Below, one piece after another: positions 1 through 9,012 of a stretch of 33,451 nucleotides of DNA. This stretch comes from Smittium mucronatum (lineage: Eukaryota; Kickxellomycota; Harpellomycetes; Harpellales; Legeriomycetaceae): the NCBI GenBank assembly GCA_001953115.1, contig LSSL01003534.1, positions 1 through 33,451 on the forward strand. The letters run 5' to 3'. The notes beneath the pieces are model-generated. The model saw only the letters and a list, made by a program, of their open reading frames with translations. It did not search any database and was not told the origin of the DNA. How positions within the stretch are numbered: the first letter of the stretch is position 1; the number at the start of each line of letters is the position of its first letter. A program made the position numbers and the translations under genes.

Positions 1-2
1 AA

Positions 3-466
3 ATGCGAATGGGAACCTTCCGGACCGTCCAGCGACTATCAAATATGTAATTTTTAGATGAAAAATTTAAAAAATATTGTCCCTTCTGCAAAATCGATGT
101 GCCTGAAACTGTCGACCACATCTTATTAAATTGCTCTCGATGGGATAGACAGCGAAACGAAACGATCGGCCTGTTCATACCAGCACCGATCCGCTCAGAC
201 ATAAAAAACCAACTTTCTAATTTCAATGAATCCCGGTTGGTGATAGTTGGAAAACTCCTTGGGGAGGGGGGGAGTCTAAAAAAACTTTAAGTCAGCTACA
301 AGCTGATACCGCCGATCAAAAATTTGTGTTTCAAACAGCCAAATTCCTGATTGGCATCCGCGTGCCACGAAAACTTAAGCTCCAGAGCTTAAGTGATTCA
401 CCAGCCCCCTTGAACCAATGCCCTCGAGGTATGGAGCTGCTAGAGCGGCAGAGGGGAGTAGGATGA
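3..466 (+). pseudogene. 3' end of a non-LTR (LINE-type) retrotransposon reverse-transcriptase ORF, decayed
   Basis: The frame starting at base 3 runs from the window edge through a TAA at 48-50 and continues to 288-290. It carries a zinc knuckle of form C-x2-C-x9-H-x4-C (Cys codons at 78, 87 and 132, His codon at 117), followed by SRWDRQRNE. This knuckle is typical of the segment after the reverse-transcriptase domain in many non-LTR retrotransposons. At the seven-G run 266-272 the reading moves to the frame of base 2. That frame continues with coding-like sequence (ADTADQKFVFQTAKFLIGIR onward) to a TGA at 464-466. The copy therefore has one internal stop and one homopolymer frameshift, so it is a pseudogene unless the G-run is a sequencing error. 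It is far richer in GC than its right flank and is followed at once by T-rich sequence. The start lies outside the window. The retroelement reading is fairly secure; the clade is not determined. Confidence 0.72.
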
Positions 467-1439
467 AATTTTTTTTAATTTTTTTAAATTAGTTATTATA
501 ACTGTTTATTAGCTTTAAAATAAATTTCCCTTAAAATAAATAAATAAACAAAGAAATTCAAGTAGAGATTTACAAAAAGATTTAACTTTTTGAAAGTACC
601 CAGCGAACTATTTTTAGCCTGTCGATATACTGATTTCATACTTTTTTTGATATTTTTTTTATTTAAATTCAATTTTAATAGTTTTATTTTTGATTTTTGA
701 ATTTTGGATATTTTTTTAAGCAAAAAAGCAAGACTCGCCTGTTTCATAGAATGGCTTTAATATTTTATATTATAAAAAAACTAAAAATAATTATATGCTC
801 ATATGCCAAGGATTATTATCCTGATTTAAAGAGTCTATACAGATGATAACTAATGTTTTTTGCAAATTAGAAATAAATATATTACACCACTGGCAGAGAT
901 TTTTCCTATATTTTTGATCGTTAAGCTTCTATATCTCAAAGTTTTTTTTGAAAAAAACTAGCTAAAAAGTTATTTTAAAGAAAATGTTTCACCGTCTTTA
1001 GATTTGAGTGCGATGTTTTTAAAAAAAATAGATGATATTTAATGGTGATCGATTTCATTATATAATACAAAAATAATTCTCATTGTGGATATAAAAATGC
1101 AACATCTACGAATAATATAACATATATATTTATAAAGCTCAAATATAAAAAAGAAAGAATTGTACTAATCAATCAAAAATAACATGTAGAATAAATTTAC
1201 TTACAAAAGACTAATGAAATTTGAAGATGGCGAGATTTTTTTTTTTGTTTTGAATATTTTCTTACAAAATAATAATATTCTATAAAAAATTAAATTTATT
1301 AGTTTCTGTTAAATATTACTGAATATTAACCACACAGTTATATGTCCACACTTAATACAAGCTTTTCTCTGGCTTATAAATCCGAATTATCCGCTGGATT
1401 GAATAAACAAAAAAATTATATACATCTTTAAAGAGGTAA
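467..1439. other. AT-rich intergenic stretch, no gene seen
   Basis: GC content drops sharply after the retroelement tail. The stretch has long T and A runs, for example after 466 and around 1230-1250. A minus-strand open frame at 496-747 is lysine-rich low complexity and resembles no family I recognise. A TATAAA at 1375-1380 lies about 60 bases upstream of the ATG at 1440 and is the only promoter-like word I would point to. Confidence 0.5.
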
Positions 1440-1494
1440 ATGGATTTAAATCTTAAAGAAAGCAATACAGTTTTAGATATGAATAGGAATACTG
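1440..1494 (+). CDS. Possible first exon of an unidentified gene
   Basis: An ATG at 1440 opens a frame of 18 codons plus one base, ending at a consensus-like splice donor GTATGT at 1495-1500. TATAAA lies at 1375-1380, about 60 bases upstream. A pyrimidine- and T-rich acceptor-like site ending in AG lies near 1604. Splicing there gives a frame that stops within about ten codons, so a working gene model could not be completed. Without splicing the frame stops after 34 codons. The residues (MDLNLKESNTVLDMNRNT) match no family I know. This is a weak proposal resting on the promoter, start and donor arrangement only. Confidence 0.12.
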
Positions 1495-1708
1495 GTATGT
1501 TTTATATCCCTAAAAGTTTACTATTAAATAATAGATCGAAGTAAATAAAATTTTTATATGTGAATAGATATATATCTAAGTATAATTTTCTCTTAAAATT
1601 TTAGTTTTTTTTGAAAATTTCGAGCAACTATAGTAGTTGAAAGATCCCAGCTCCCTTAATATACCCCAAAAACGAATATATTTATGTTAAAGTAAAGGTT
1701 TGTGTTAA

Positions 1709-2002
1709 CAATGCTGTGGATATATATTTGGACAATATATATATGGATATATATTGATATATATTGATTATAAAACACGCCTTTTTAAAACAACAGATCA
1801 AATAAAAAATGCCTCTATACTAATAGTTGGTTCAAGTATCTACTATCTGATTATACAAATCCTTTATGATAACGAAGAAGTTTGGCATGAAACGGAATAT
1901 AAAATTAGTAACACATTAGTATTATGCATCATATTATTTTGTTTATTAGATAGTCATAAAAAAATAGCAAATAATAATATTATAAAAAAATTAAACCTTT
2001 AA
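1709..2002 (+). pseudogene. Open frame with faint ThiF/E1-like N-terminal resemblance, probably decayed
   Basis: The frame is open from 1709 to a TAA at 2000-2002 and has no ATG near its left end. Residues translated from about 1757 read IDYKTRLFKTTDQIKNAS and then ILIVG. This loosely follows the start of ThiF/E1 enzymes, in which a D-R-Q-x-R-L-[WF]-G motif is followed by Q, a short helix and a hydrophobic strand ending at a glycine. The Arg-Leu-Phe, the Gln three residues after the next position, and ILIVG are present. The second and third residues of the motif and the Gly-rich nucleotide loop are not. Past the stop the same frame has a hydrophobic piece (SVVIIYLLALIMPKLASF) up to about 2098. 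No upstream splice acceptor joins it to the ATG at 1440. Chance resemblance in AT-rich sequence is a serious alternative. Confidence 0.15.
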
Positions 2003-2099
2003 GGCCGAGTGCTTTAGATAATTTTACTTTTTTGGCATAGTGTTGTTATAATATATCTTCTAGCCTTAATAATGCCAAAGTTAGCCAGCTTTAAAAGTA

Positions 2100-3600
2100 T
2101 CAATTAATAAATAATGACAGTATTATAACTTGTAATCCCTCCAAGATTAGATATCTTATAGGCAAAAAAGTTAGTTTTAGCAAAATTCGATAGATAAAAC
2201 AAAAGGATATACCTTACAGCTATTTTGAGTACTTTTCAAAACAAAAAGCATTCTAGTCACATTAGATACAACAGCACCCATCTTTTTAGAACATAATAAA
2301 TAGAAGCCCGATAAATTCCATGTAAAATGGTGGGGCTATTTATCGAATAAGATTACTATGTAAGAAAACTTGCAATTAAAAGAGCATTTGCGTTTTATTA
2401 GTAACATACATAGCCTTGTATGGGCTAATAATTCTGTTCCCATAAACCTTATCGATTTACATAACTCAGTATGTAAATCATTGATTTCGACAGCTCATTA
2501 GCTAGCTTTTTCTTTTTGGTTTGGTATATTTTTACTTAGAAATAGGGCGACTTGGCACATTTTTATCTAATTTGGCCAGGAAAAGAATAAATTGGTCGTG
2601 TGTTAGTCCATATTGGCTTGGATGATTCAATTTGATTTCAAAGCACCATTCAATCCCTTTTTAACGATATTTTACAAGATCCTATGGGAAAAAAAGTGTG
2701 ATTTTTTATACAAAAAAATTCAGGTTTGATTTTCTAAGTAATTTAACTTACAACTGATATAGACTCTGTTTATAGTACCTTTTAAAAGCTTATTAAAATA
2801 TGGAATCTAAAGATTTTTGATCCTTACAGAATTTGGGAGTCCGAATGGTTGACAAAAAAAACTCTGTTTTTAGTTAATAGATCTACGAATCTCTGTTGTT
2901 AATCTTGAATAAAAGAAGAGGAAAAACAAACTATGACTCCCACAAATATTTGTTTATCCGAAAAAAGACAAATTGAAGCGGGTTCTATAAATGAAATCAA
3001 ATTAATTCCAAAAAGCTATAACTGTTTGAATGCGTGACAAAAAAAAAACGGATAGGCATTATTTTATATATTTTTAATAAAGTTTAGTCACTAATACAAT
3101 TAAGGTAAATTGTTGCTATTTTGTGTTTAACTTACTATACATAATATTCAGAGGACTCTATTTCGTAATCTATGTCTCTAAAGATATAAATCTTACAATT
3201 AAAACGGAGTAACCAATGGTATACGAGCGCATCTAAATAAAAGAATTAGTTAGCACAGTCGTGACAATAAAAGGGTAGAAGATTTGACTTATTTGCTGAT
3301 AAATGGCTATAAAGTATCTTTTTGGTGGGAATCCAATAGCAATGTAAATATTTAGATTCATACAATATTTATCCGAGCTAACAGCATGATATATGGAACA
3401 GACCAAATATGTCATTGTGACTGGAGTATATGTGGAGTATACAGATACAAATAACATAAAATTTAAATTTAATTAATTATATCATTAATATTATAGTTAT
3501 TAGAAATAAAAGAATTAAAAGAATTAAAAGTCTAAATCCTATTTTATTACTATTGAGTTTATGGCAAAATAACAAAGGAATAAGTTTGAAAAGTGATAAA
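2100..3600. other. Intermediate-GC stretch with short coding-like fragments, no supported gene
   Basis: This segment is less AT-rich than most of the window and has several short fragments with varied amino-acid content. At about 2933 an ATG opens a 34-codon plus-strand frame that stops with TGA. At 3233-3457 the minus strand has a 74-codon ATG frame that is hydrophobic and contains GFPPKRYFIAIYQQ. The plus strand overlapping it carries another frame (KRVEDLTYLLINGYKVSFWW) broken by TAG. None matches a family I recognise, and overlapping candidates on both strands argue against taking any as real. An eroded gene or mobile element is the simplest reading. Confidence 0.3.
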
Positions 3601-3641
3601 CTATGGTAAATGCGTTGATATGGATTGCAATTAAGCTATAA

Positions 3642-3749
3642 ATATATTCATGGGATTCAACCTTTCAAGATGAAAACGGTACAAGAAAAATTCGAGATAA
3701 TAGAAATAAAATTGAAAAAATATTTGATGAGTTTAAGTTTGGAGAGTAA
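3642..3749 (+). pseudogene. Coding-like C-terminal fragment, unidentified
   Basis: Thirty-five codons open after a TAA at 3639-3641 end in TAA at 3747-3749. The peptide is hydrophilic and well mixed (DSTFQDENGTRKIRDNRNKI, ending IFDEFKFGE), unlike the lysine/asparagine or phenylalanine strings that AT-rich noncoding DNA gives. The same frame upstream of the TAA opens at an ATG at 3603. There is no AG between the TAA and the frame to serve as a splice acceptor, so it is either a remnant broken by that stop or a chance open frame. It lies tail-to-tail with the ceramidase gene, about 110 bases from its stop. Confidence 0.15.
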
Positions 3750-3861
3750 GGAGGAGGGATAGTGCAAAAAAATTCATATCCGAAATACACTATTCGAGAT
3801 ACTATTCTACAATTTTTTTTTTTTTTTATGAAAGAGCACAGACGTGAGGAGTGGAGAAGGC

Positions 3862-4911
3862 TTATAGTTTTGGAGCTTTTCTGAATTTGATGTAAGGAAT
3901 GACATAGTTGAAATAAGCAATTTCAATGTCGCGCTCACGGCCTAAACATGCAATTCTTAGTAATTGCTGGTGAAGGATGCCGTTGTAGCAGGCGAAAGCA
4001 GTACCAATATGCCAGTAGCCGTGCAGTTGTAGTAAAGGAGCGACGAATGGAGGTACGACTTTTCTCATAGCTCTTAAATTATCACAATAGATGTTATCTA
4101 CATTCCATAAAAAGAAGGATATAATAAAGCCAAAAGTAGTATTTATGAGCAGTATGTTGAAGTCGGATTGGAAGCGGCTCTTCCTTCTAATGATTTCTTG
4201 CTGGTCATTATAGGCGTAATATAAAATTGCAAAGTTAAGTAAGGCGTAGGAGACCTGGTGGAAAGCGGGAATGTTCAAGTATACATAAGTAACTGTCACA
4301 AGAACCGAGTAGACGAATAGAAGGATAGGAACTATTGTAGAGGGCTTTCCAAGATTCGAGGCATTATAAGAACAGTAAAGAACAACAGCAGTGCAATAAA
4401 TCATTGGGAGCTCGTCAGCTAGCTGCCAGCTGTACTTTAATGTCATATGGAACATGAAACTATTACGCGATGAAAAAGATAATCATTTAGGTTCTTAAAA
4501 AAAATAGTGGGGATTGATAAATAAGAAAGTGAGCATATTGTTAAAGGCTTACGATCCCAAACCGACCAATACCATCCCCAAGTAGCAAAAGACATAGCGA
4601 ATTTCGAGACCCATTTTCAAAGAATTTTTGATACCATGGTAAGCAAAATAAACTAATATTTTATAAATTTGCAGCAATTAAAAAGTGGTCAATTTAAAGA
4701 GATAAATATTATCTATTATAAGATCAGTTTCGAGCCGAAATAGACGTAAATGGGCTAATTTAAGAATTGGTAGGAATTACTTACAAAAAAACATATTAGT
4801 GAAGGAGTTCCAAAATTCAGAGACATACTTGGTGGTGGCATAGTTCTCCTCGCACCAATCTATTGTGGAGGTAGCTTGACCCCAATACCCAGCAGTTTGG
4901 TTGATATACAT
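3862..4911 (-). CDS. ACER3: Alkaline ceramidase (ACER3/YPC1/YDC1 family), three exons
   Basis: An integral membrane enzyme that hydrolyses ceramides to sphingoid base and free fatty acid; family members act in the ER and Golgi. Exons on the minus strand are 4911-4785, 4652-4553 and 4459-3862, which join to 274 codons and a TAA stop (human ACER3 has 267 residues). The ATG is supported by an in-frame TAG two codons upstream. Exon 1 encodes GYWGQATSTIDWCEENY and SEFWN. Exon 2 encodes GLEIRYVFCYLG. Exon 3 encodes FHMTLKYSW...DELPMIY, WNVDNIYCDNLRAMRKVVPP and HGYWH. By alignment with ACER3, the calcium site is Asp18, Trp19, Glu21, Asn23 and Glu32. The zinc ligands are His80, His222 and His226, and Ser76 and Asp91 are the expected catalytic residues. 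All are present, and several hydrophobic segments fit the seven-helix fold. Both junctions restore the family alignment without a gap: codon 43 is TTT split 1+2 and codon 76 is TCT split 2+1. The gene looks intact, and its exons are richer in GC than its surroundings. The family is certain; ACER3 is the nearest relative by eye, not a proven orthologue. Confidence 0.95.
4460..4552 (-). other. Intron 2 of the alkaline ceramidase gene (93 bp)
   Basis: On the minus strand the intron begins GTAAGCC and ends CGCGTAATAG. It splits the serine codon 76 after two bases (TC|T). Splicing yields GLGS followed by FMFHMTLKY, where the family has G-S-W-C-F-H-M-T-L-K-Y, so the conserved serine and the first zinc histidine fall into register. 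A CCTAAAT word about 30 bases before the 3' end is a possible branch region. Confidence 0.9.
4653..4784 (-). other. Intron 1 of the alkaline ceramidase gene (132 bp)
   Basis: On the minus strand the intron opens with GTAAGTAATT and closes with AAATATTAG. It splits codon 43 after its first base. Removing it joins the FTNMFF end of exon 1 to YFAYHGIKNSL at the length other alkaline ceramidases show between FWN and GLExRY. Read without splicing, exon 1 meets a TAA at the donor. The intron is markedly more AT-rich than the exons. Confidence 0.9.
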
Positions 4912-4937
4912 GGTCTAAGCAACAAAGACGGAGACGG

Positions 4938-4971
4938 TTTAAATAGCAGACTATGACGATTGAGTGATTGG
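4938..4971 (-). promoter_or_regulatory. Candidate core promoter of the ceramidase gene
   Basis: Reading the minus strand towards the gene, a CCAAT word (plus-strand ATTGG at 4967-4971) is followed by TATTTAAA (plus-strand TTTAAATA at 4938-4945), about 27-34 bases before the ATG. The spacing between the two suits a CCAAT plus TATA-type promoter. If TATTTAAA sets the start site, the 5' leader would be only a few bases long. Both words are short and common in AT-rich DNA, so this is a suggestion only. Confidence 0.25.
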
Positions 4972-5820
4972 ATTCTGAAACGTTTAAAAGACTAAAATGG
5001 ACGTAGCACGAAAATTATACGTCTTGATTTATAAAGAGAAAAAGTAGATGAATAAATGAGGTGATGAAGGATGGGCGGACGGAGAAGATGAAGAGCATAT
5101 ATTTATTATATTTCTTTTTTTGCTTAGAAACAACATTCAATGTTTTGTAGGTAAATAAATATAATCTTGATACGATCAGGAGATTGGGATTAAATGAAGG
5201 CTCGATGGGCTCAGATTGATTCTGGAATTCGGATGGGGTTCGAGAGGACAGGAAACTCCTTTTTTTCTGGACATTTGTAAATATATTGTTAGATTCTAAA
5301 CTTGCCAAGGGTGCCTTTTTTCATCGGCTGTATCCCTGAGCTCTGGTTTGCACTCCTCTTCTAACAATCCACAACTCTGATCTTACATAATGTGTTATTT
5401 GTTGTTTGTCTCTTCATTCCACTCCCAAAAAAGGCAAACAGTCCATCTAATTAGAGAGTCACCACTACATACCCATAGCCTATTTCAACTGGCTGAATGT
5501 TGACATTCATGCCAATGAAATTTTTTGAAATGGCTACCTACTACCATCCCCTCATTTGTGCGATGAGTAAAAAAAAAAATTGTAAACGGGGGAGAGATTG
5601 GCTTCAATCAGAAGATTCTCCGATCTCCATTACTCCTCTTCAGGACTAAGGCGAATAGAATGCAGTTATCGGGCCTTGATATTTCATAACTGGTCACTAG
5701 GTGGGGTATTTATCATCCCGTAAATGTAATACACGATGTAACCCGATTCTTTAGCAACATATTCATCCAATTATAAATACGAATTTTTTTTAGTCCATTT
5801 ACAATGTTAATGGACATGAG
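4972..5820. other. Region upstream of the ceramidase, GC-richer, no supported gene
   Basis: The composition is closer to genic DNA than the right-hand desert. A minus-strand frame at 5015-5308 contains RTPSEFQNQSEPIEPS but lacks an ATG at its left end: the only possible start is TTG, and upstream the frame stops. The minus-strand frame of the next feature (5821-6021) can be followed leftward to about 5300 as coding-like pieces broken by eight stops. I read this as eroded coding sequence or a spaced intergenic region, not a defined gene. Confidence 0.3.
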
Positions 5821-6021
5821 TTATTCTATAAAATAAAACGCCGATTTATAATATTCGCTTCTCCTCACTGAACAGCAGACCCAAATCTCATCCTGTTTTA
5901 GAATATAGTGAATTAGTTCGCCATTCTCTTGAATATATTGGACGGAAATATACCTTACTTGTACTAAAAATGATGCAATCAACAAATGCGGGGGTATTCT
6001 CCTAACGATGGGATTTGCCAT
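5821..6021 (-). CDS. Hypothetical small protein or exon, 66 codons
   Basis: A true ATG frame on the minus strand: MANPIVRRIPPHLLIASFLV, then KQDEIWVCCSVRR, ending at TAA. The amino-acid mix is varied and the composition is genic for this window. Inside it, a GTAAGG donor follows codon 21, and a T-rich acceptor TTTTATTTTATAG ends exactly before the stop, so the interior could instead be an intron of about 130 bases. Splicing there gives a stop nine codons later. I recognise no family. It may be a short orphan gene, one exon of a larger gene, or part of a decayed element. Confidence 0.22.
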   Translation of the reverse strand: MANPIVRRIPPHLLIASFLVQVRYISVQYIQENGELIHYILKQDEIWVCCSVRRSEYYKSAFYFIE

Positions 6022-8593
6022 ATCTAGCCAATCCTCTTTTTATCAATGTAGTTACAAAAAGTATATTCATCTAAATGATTTCAGACAATCCTATAGATTT
6101 ACATAATCAGTTTGTTTACAAAAGGTATTAATGTAATACAATCTTTTTTTACGCCATTCAAGTAATTGCCCGTCAATTATTGAAATCACTGAAATCAAGC
6201 AATATCAATTGCTTTTTATTAAAGATTTGACACGTTGCAAAAAAAAACTGATGCTTAAGCTTTTCAAAGCTTAATATTAGCGAAGAAAAAAATTTTTTTT
6301 TTCTTTCAAGCCATCAGATTGTTAACCTTCTGTCACAATCTTCTAAAATCTACCTCAAAAATACCTGCATCTCTCTCAGTAAAAATTTGTGTAAATTTAT
6401 TTTGTAGTATAATTTGGTTTTAAAATGCTCATTTTATTGATGAATTCTTTGGTCTGTTCAAACAGATTTATATATATAAATGGATTTGTTAGTTAAACGA
6501 AATTAATACATACGTTTCTATGGGAATAATATTGTAATTGAATCTCTAAGCTCATAAAAAATAATCAATCATCTTCAAATATACAATTCTTGAGTCAAAA
6601 AAAAAATAGATTGAAAATTTACAGATGTAGTCACATTATTAATTCCCATTAAATTTTAAAATTACCGGTAAGATCCAAGTTAATAAGTTTACATGAAATC
6701 TTTTGATAATTAACTTGTCGTCAATTTGAATGCATTTCTGTCTAAAAAATGTTTCGAGCTCTTTTACCCTTTTTTTTATAATGGAACATTTGCATAGAAA
6801 CACATTCTTTTACTTTATATGAATCTCTAAGGCTTTGAAACATCCTCCCTTACAGGATATTTTCGATATAGCCCATTTACAATAGCTGGCATGTGTTTAT
6901 TTCTCTTAATTTGTTAATAAGTTAGCACTCTATGGGAATTACGATCTTTAGCCATCATTAAAAAATTATCTAACTTCACACATCAGTAGCTCACTAATGT
7001 TTTCCAGATGGCATTTTGTAACTATTGATATTTTAGAATAAATATTGATATAAAATGCTTATTTGAGAAGATCAAAGCAATCTGAAATAGTCTCCCTTTT
7101 AGGCCAGAAGGGTTACATTTGCTTCGTATTTGTACATTGATAACTTATATCATAAATTACATAACCTCCGAAAAATATATACACAGGTTCTTTTTTTGTA
7201 TTTCGAATAAACAATACAATTAGATAATGAGTAAACTTTAATATTTGATCTCCCAAACCCCTCTGACTGCCAGATTAGCTACTATTTGAAAAAAATTATC
7301 AATCAATTAAAACAATAAACCAATAATACTTTCTAAAAAAAAATTCATAAAGTATGCAACAATCATTGGAATTAAAGTCGTTACAATAAAGCATGCTATT
7401 AATATTCTCGTTATATTCCAGTGGTACATTCAAGATAACTCATTACATTTTTAATAAAAAAAGTTTTTTTAAAATTACTATTTAAAATTATGCTGGCCTG
7501 TCTAATGCCAAACAGAGAGTGATTGGTTCAAAATCTGCAGAATTCACCCTTTTAAAGACTGTGGTACAAAAATATATTGGGTTTTTTTGTTCGTTGTTAA
7601 CATTGGAAAAGAAATAAAATTGTATTATTGGCAAAAAAAACTATTTCAGTTGGACTAAATAATATACATAAATGGGTTAAAGGCTGTAGTTTGAGCCCAG
7701 AAATAGCTATTGTTTTTTTTAGGTTTTGAAGAAGTTTTAGTAACTGGCTACCTATCATATATAAAAATTATATAATTTTAATTAAGTAAATAACTAAAAA
7801 CCTTATATGGGAGATTCTCTTTGTGAGTGAACACTTCACTATTAAAAATTTATCTCTTTCCTAATTTGGAAATATATACAAAGACAAAGAATAAATTAAT
7901 TGGGTCATTCAAAATTGTAATTTTAGAAACTAATTTTCTATTATTAAAATTATTTTTTTTAGAGCTAGTATTATCCTCTATATTTATTGGTTTGATATAA
8001 TTGGAGTTTTTATATCCAATAATTACAAACAAAAAAGCCTGGTCTTGAATAGCGTTTCGGCCATTTGTTTTTTAACTGGAAATGGTTCTATCATTCGATA
8101 AATCATTTTTCCTGTCCTAATTAATAATGACAATAGCCAGTTTTTATTGATATATCATGATCAGATCTCGTTATTAATTAGTTTGGAATTTGGCCAATAG
8201 ATTATAAACTCCAACAAATAAAACCGAATCAATTTTTGTTTTTAACTCTTTCGTCTCCATTTGTGAAAAGTACTCCGATTAGCTAAATCCACACAAATTT
8301 ATTAGCCAATTTCGACTGTCTGGCCAATAGAATGATAGTATTTTGAATGAAAATATAGGCAACATAATATTGGCCATGAAAATGGCACGAAATGGCCCAT
8401 CGGCGACAAAATAGTTAAAACAAATATTAATTAATGTGCCAAACTAAGTAAAAAAAATCAATTTCGGTACATGTTGGTGAAATTTATATCAAATTAGGTA
8501 AAAAGTGCATTAAAAATATTAAAATTCCGAAAATTATAGTAACCGATTCAAGTGCATTCAAGTCATTAAGCCTTTAATTTTAAAATAATTAAA
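6022..8593. other. AT-rich intergenic stretch with scattered coding-like scraps
   Basis: No supported gene. A 20-bp palindrome, TTAAGCTTT-tc-AAAGCTTAA, lies at 6255-6274. On the minus strand around 7850-8062, a frame that follows a TAA has varied residues (NGRNAIQDQAFLFVIIGYKN) and runs about 71 codons, but it has no ATG and matches nothing I know. Around 8190-8400 the word TGGCCAATAG occurs twice (near 8191 and 8322), with other TGGCC words nearby. These are weak signals. Confidence 0.35.
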
Positions 8594-8950
8594 TATTAAA
8601 CCCGAGCCATTTTATTTTTTTTCAAGCCGTTTTATTTTTTCACAAACCCATTTGTTTTTTTTCCAGACCAATTTGGACAAATCCAAGCCAAATACATTAA
8701 TTCTCATTCAAATTCCAAGCTACTTATTTATTAAAACCAAGCTGTTTTTCATGATGATTTTTTTAAAATATTTTATTGGATGGTAAAAATCAAATTTGGT
8801 AAGTATCCTCAATTGTGATTATTTTGTATTTAATTCACGTCTATATAGACAAAAAAACAACAGTGCTAATTATGCTATAGTTTTGAGTTATTAGTATCAA
8901 TAAATTAAGCGTAAAGATATTGCAGCAGATTTTTTTGAGTATGTAGAGGT
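8594..8950 (+). repeat. Left arm of the 357-bp inverted repeat
   Basis: This matches the reverse complement of 10280-10636. Differences from the right arm are single bases near 8604 and 8621, two adjacent bases around 8750, and single bases around 8863, 8906 and 8926, with two more in the last ten bases. Similarity stops abruptly at both ends. Confidence 0.9.
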
Positions 8951-8983
8951 TTTTAGGATTAAACTTAATAAAATAATGGCTTT

Positions 8984-9012
8984 TGGGTTTAAAATTCAAA
9001 CTTTAAAACCCA
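8984..9012. repeat. Small hairpin in the element spacer (TGGGTTT / AAACCCA)
   Basis: TGGGTTTAAA and TTTAAAACCCA face each other with one unpaired base and a loop of a few bases, just inside the left arm. No function is implied. Confidence 0.4.

Noticed and set aside
496..747. Minus-strand open frame, 83 codons
   Set aside because: Lysine/leucine-rich low complexity from poly-A and poly-T text; no motif and no promoter-like context.
3233..3457. Minus-strand ATG frame, 74 codons, hydrophobic
   Set aside because: The plus strand at the same place is equally coding-like, no family fits, and no splice or promoter context supports it.
5015..5308. Minus-strand open frame, 97 codons
   Set aside because: It would need a TTG start. 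Upstream the frame stops, and the downstream half is Phe/Ile/Lys-rich.
7501..7560. GGTTCAAAATC, resembling a tRNA B box
   Set aside because: No matching A box, acceptor stem or anticodon arm could be drawn. Similar words at 1828, 18911, 25063 and 31516 failed the same way.
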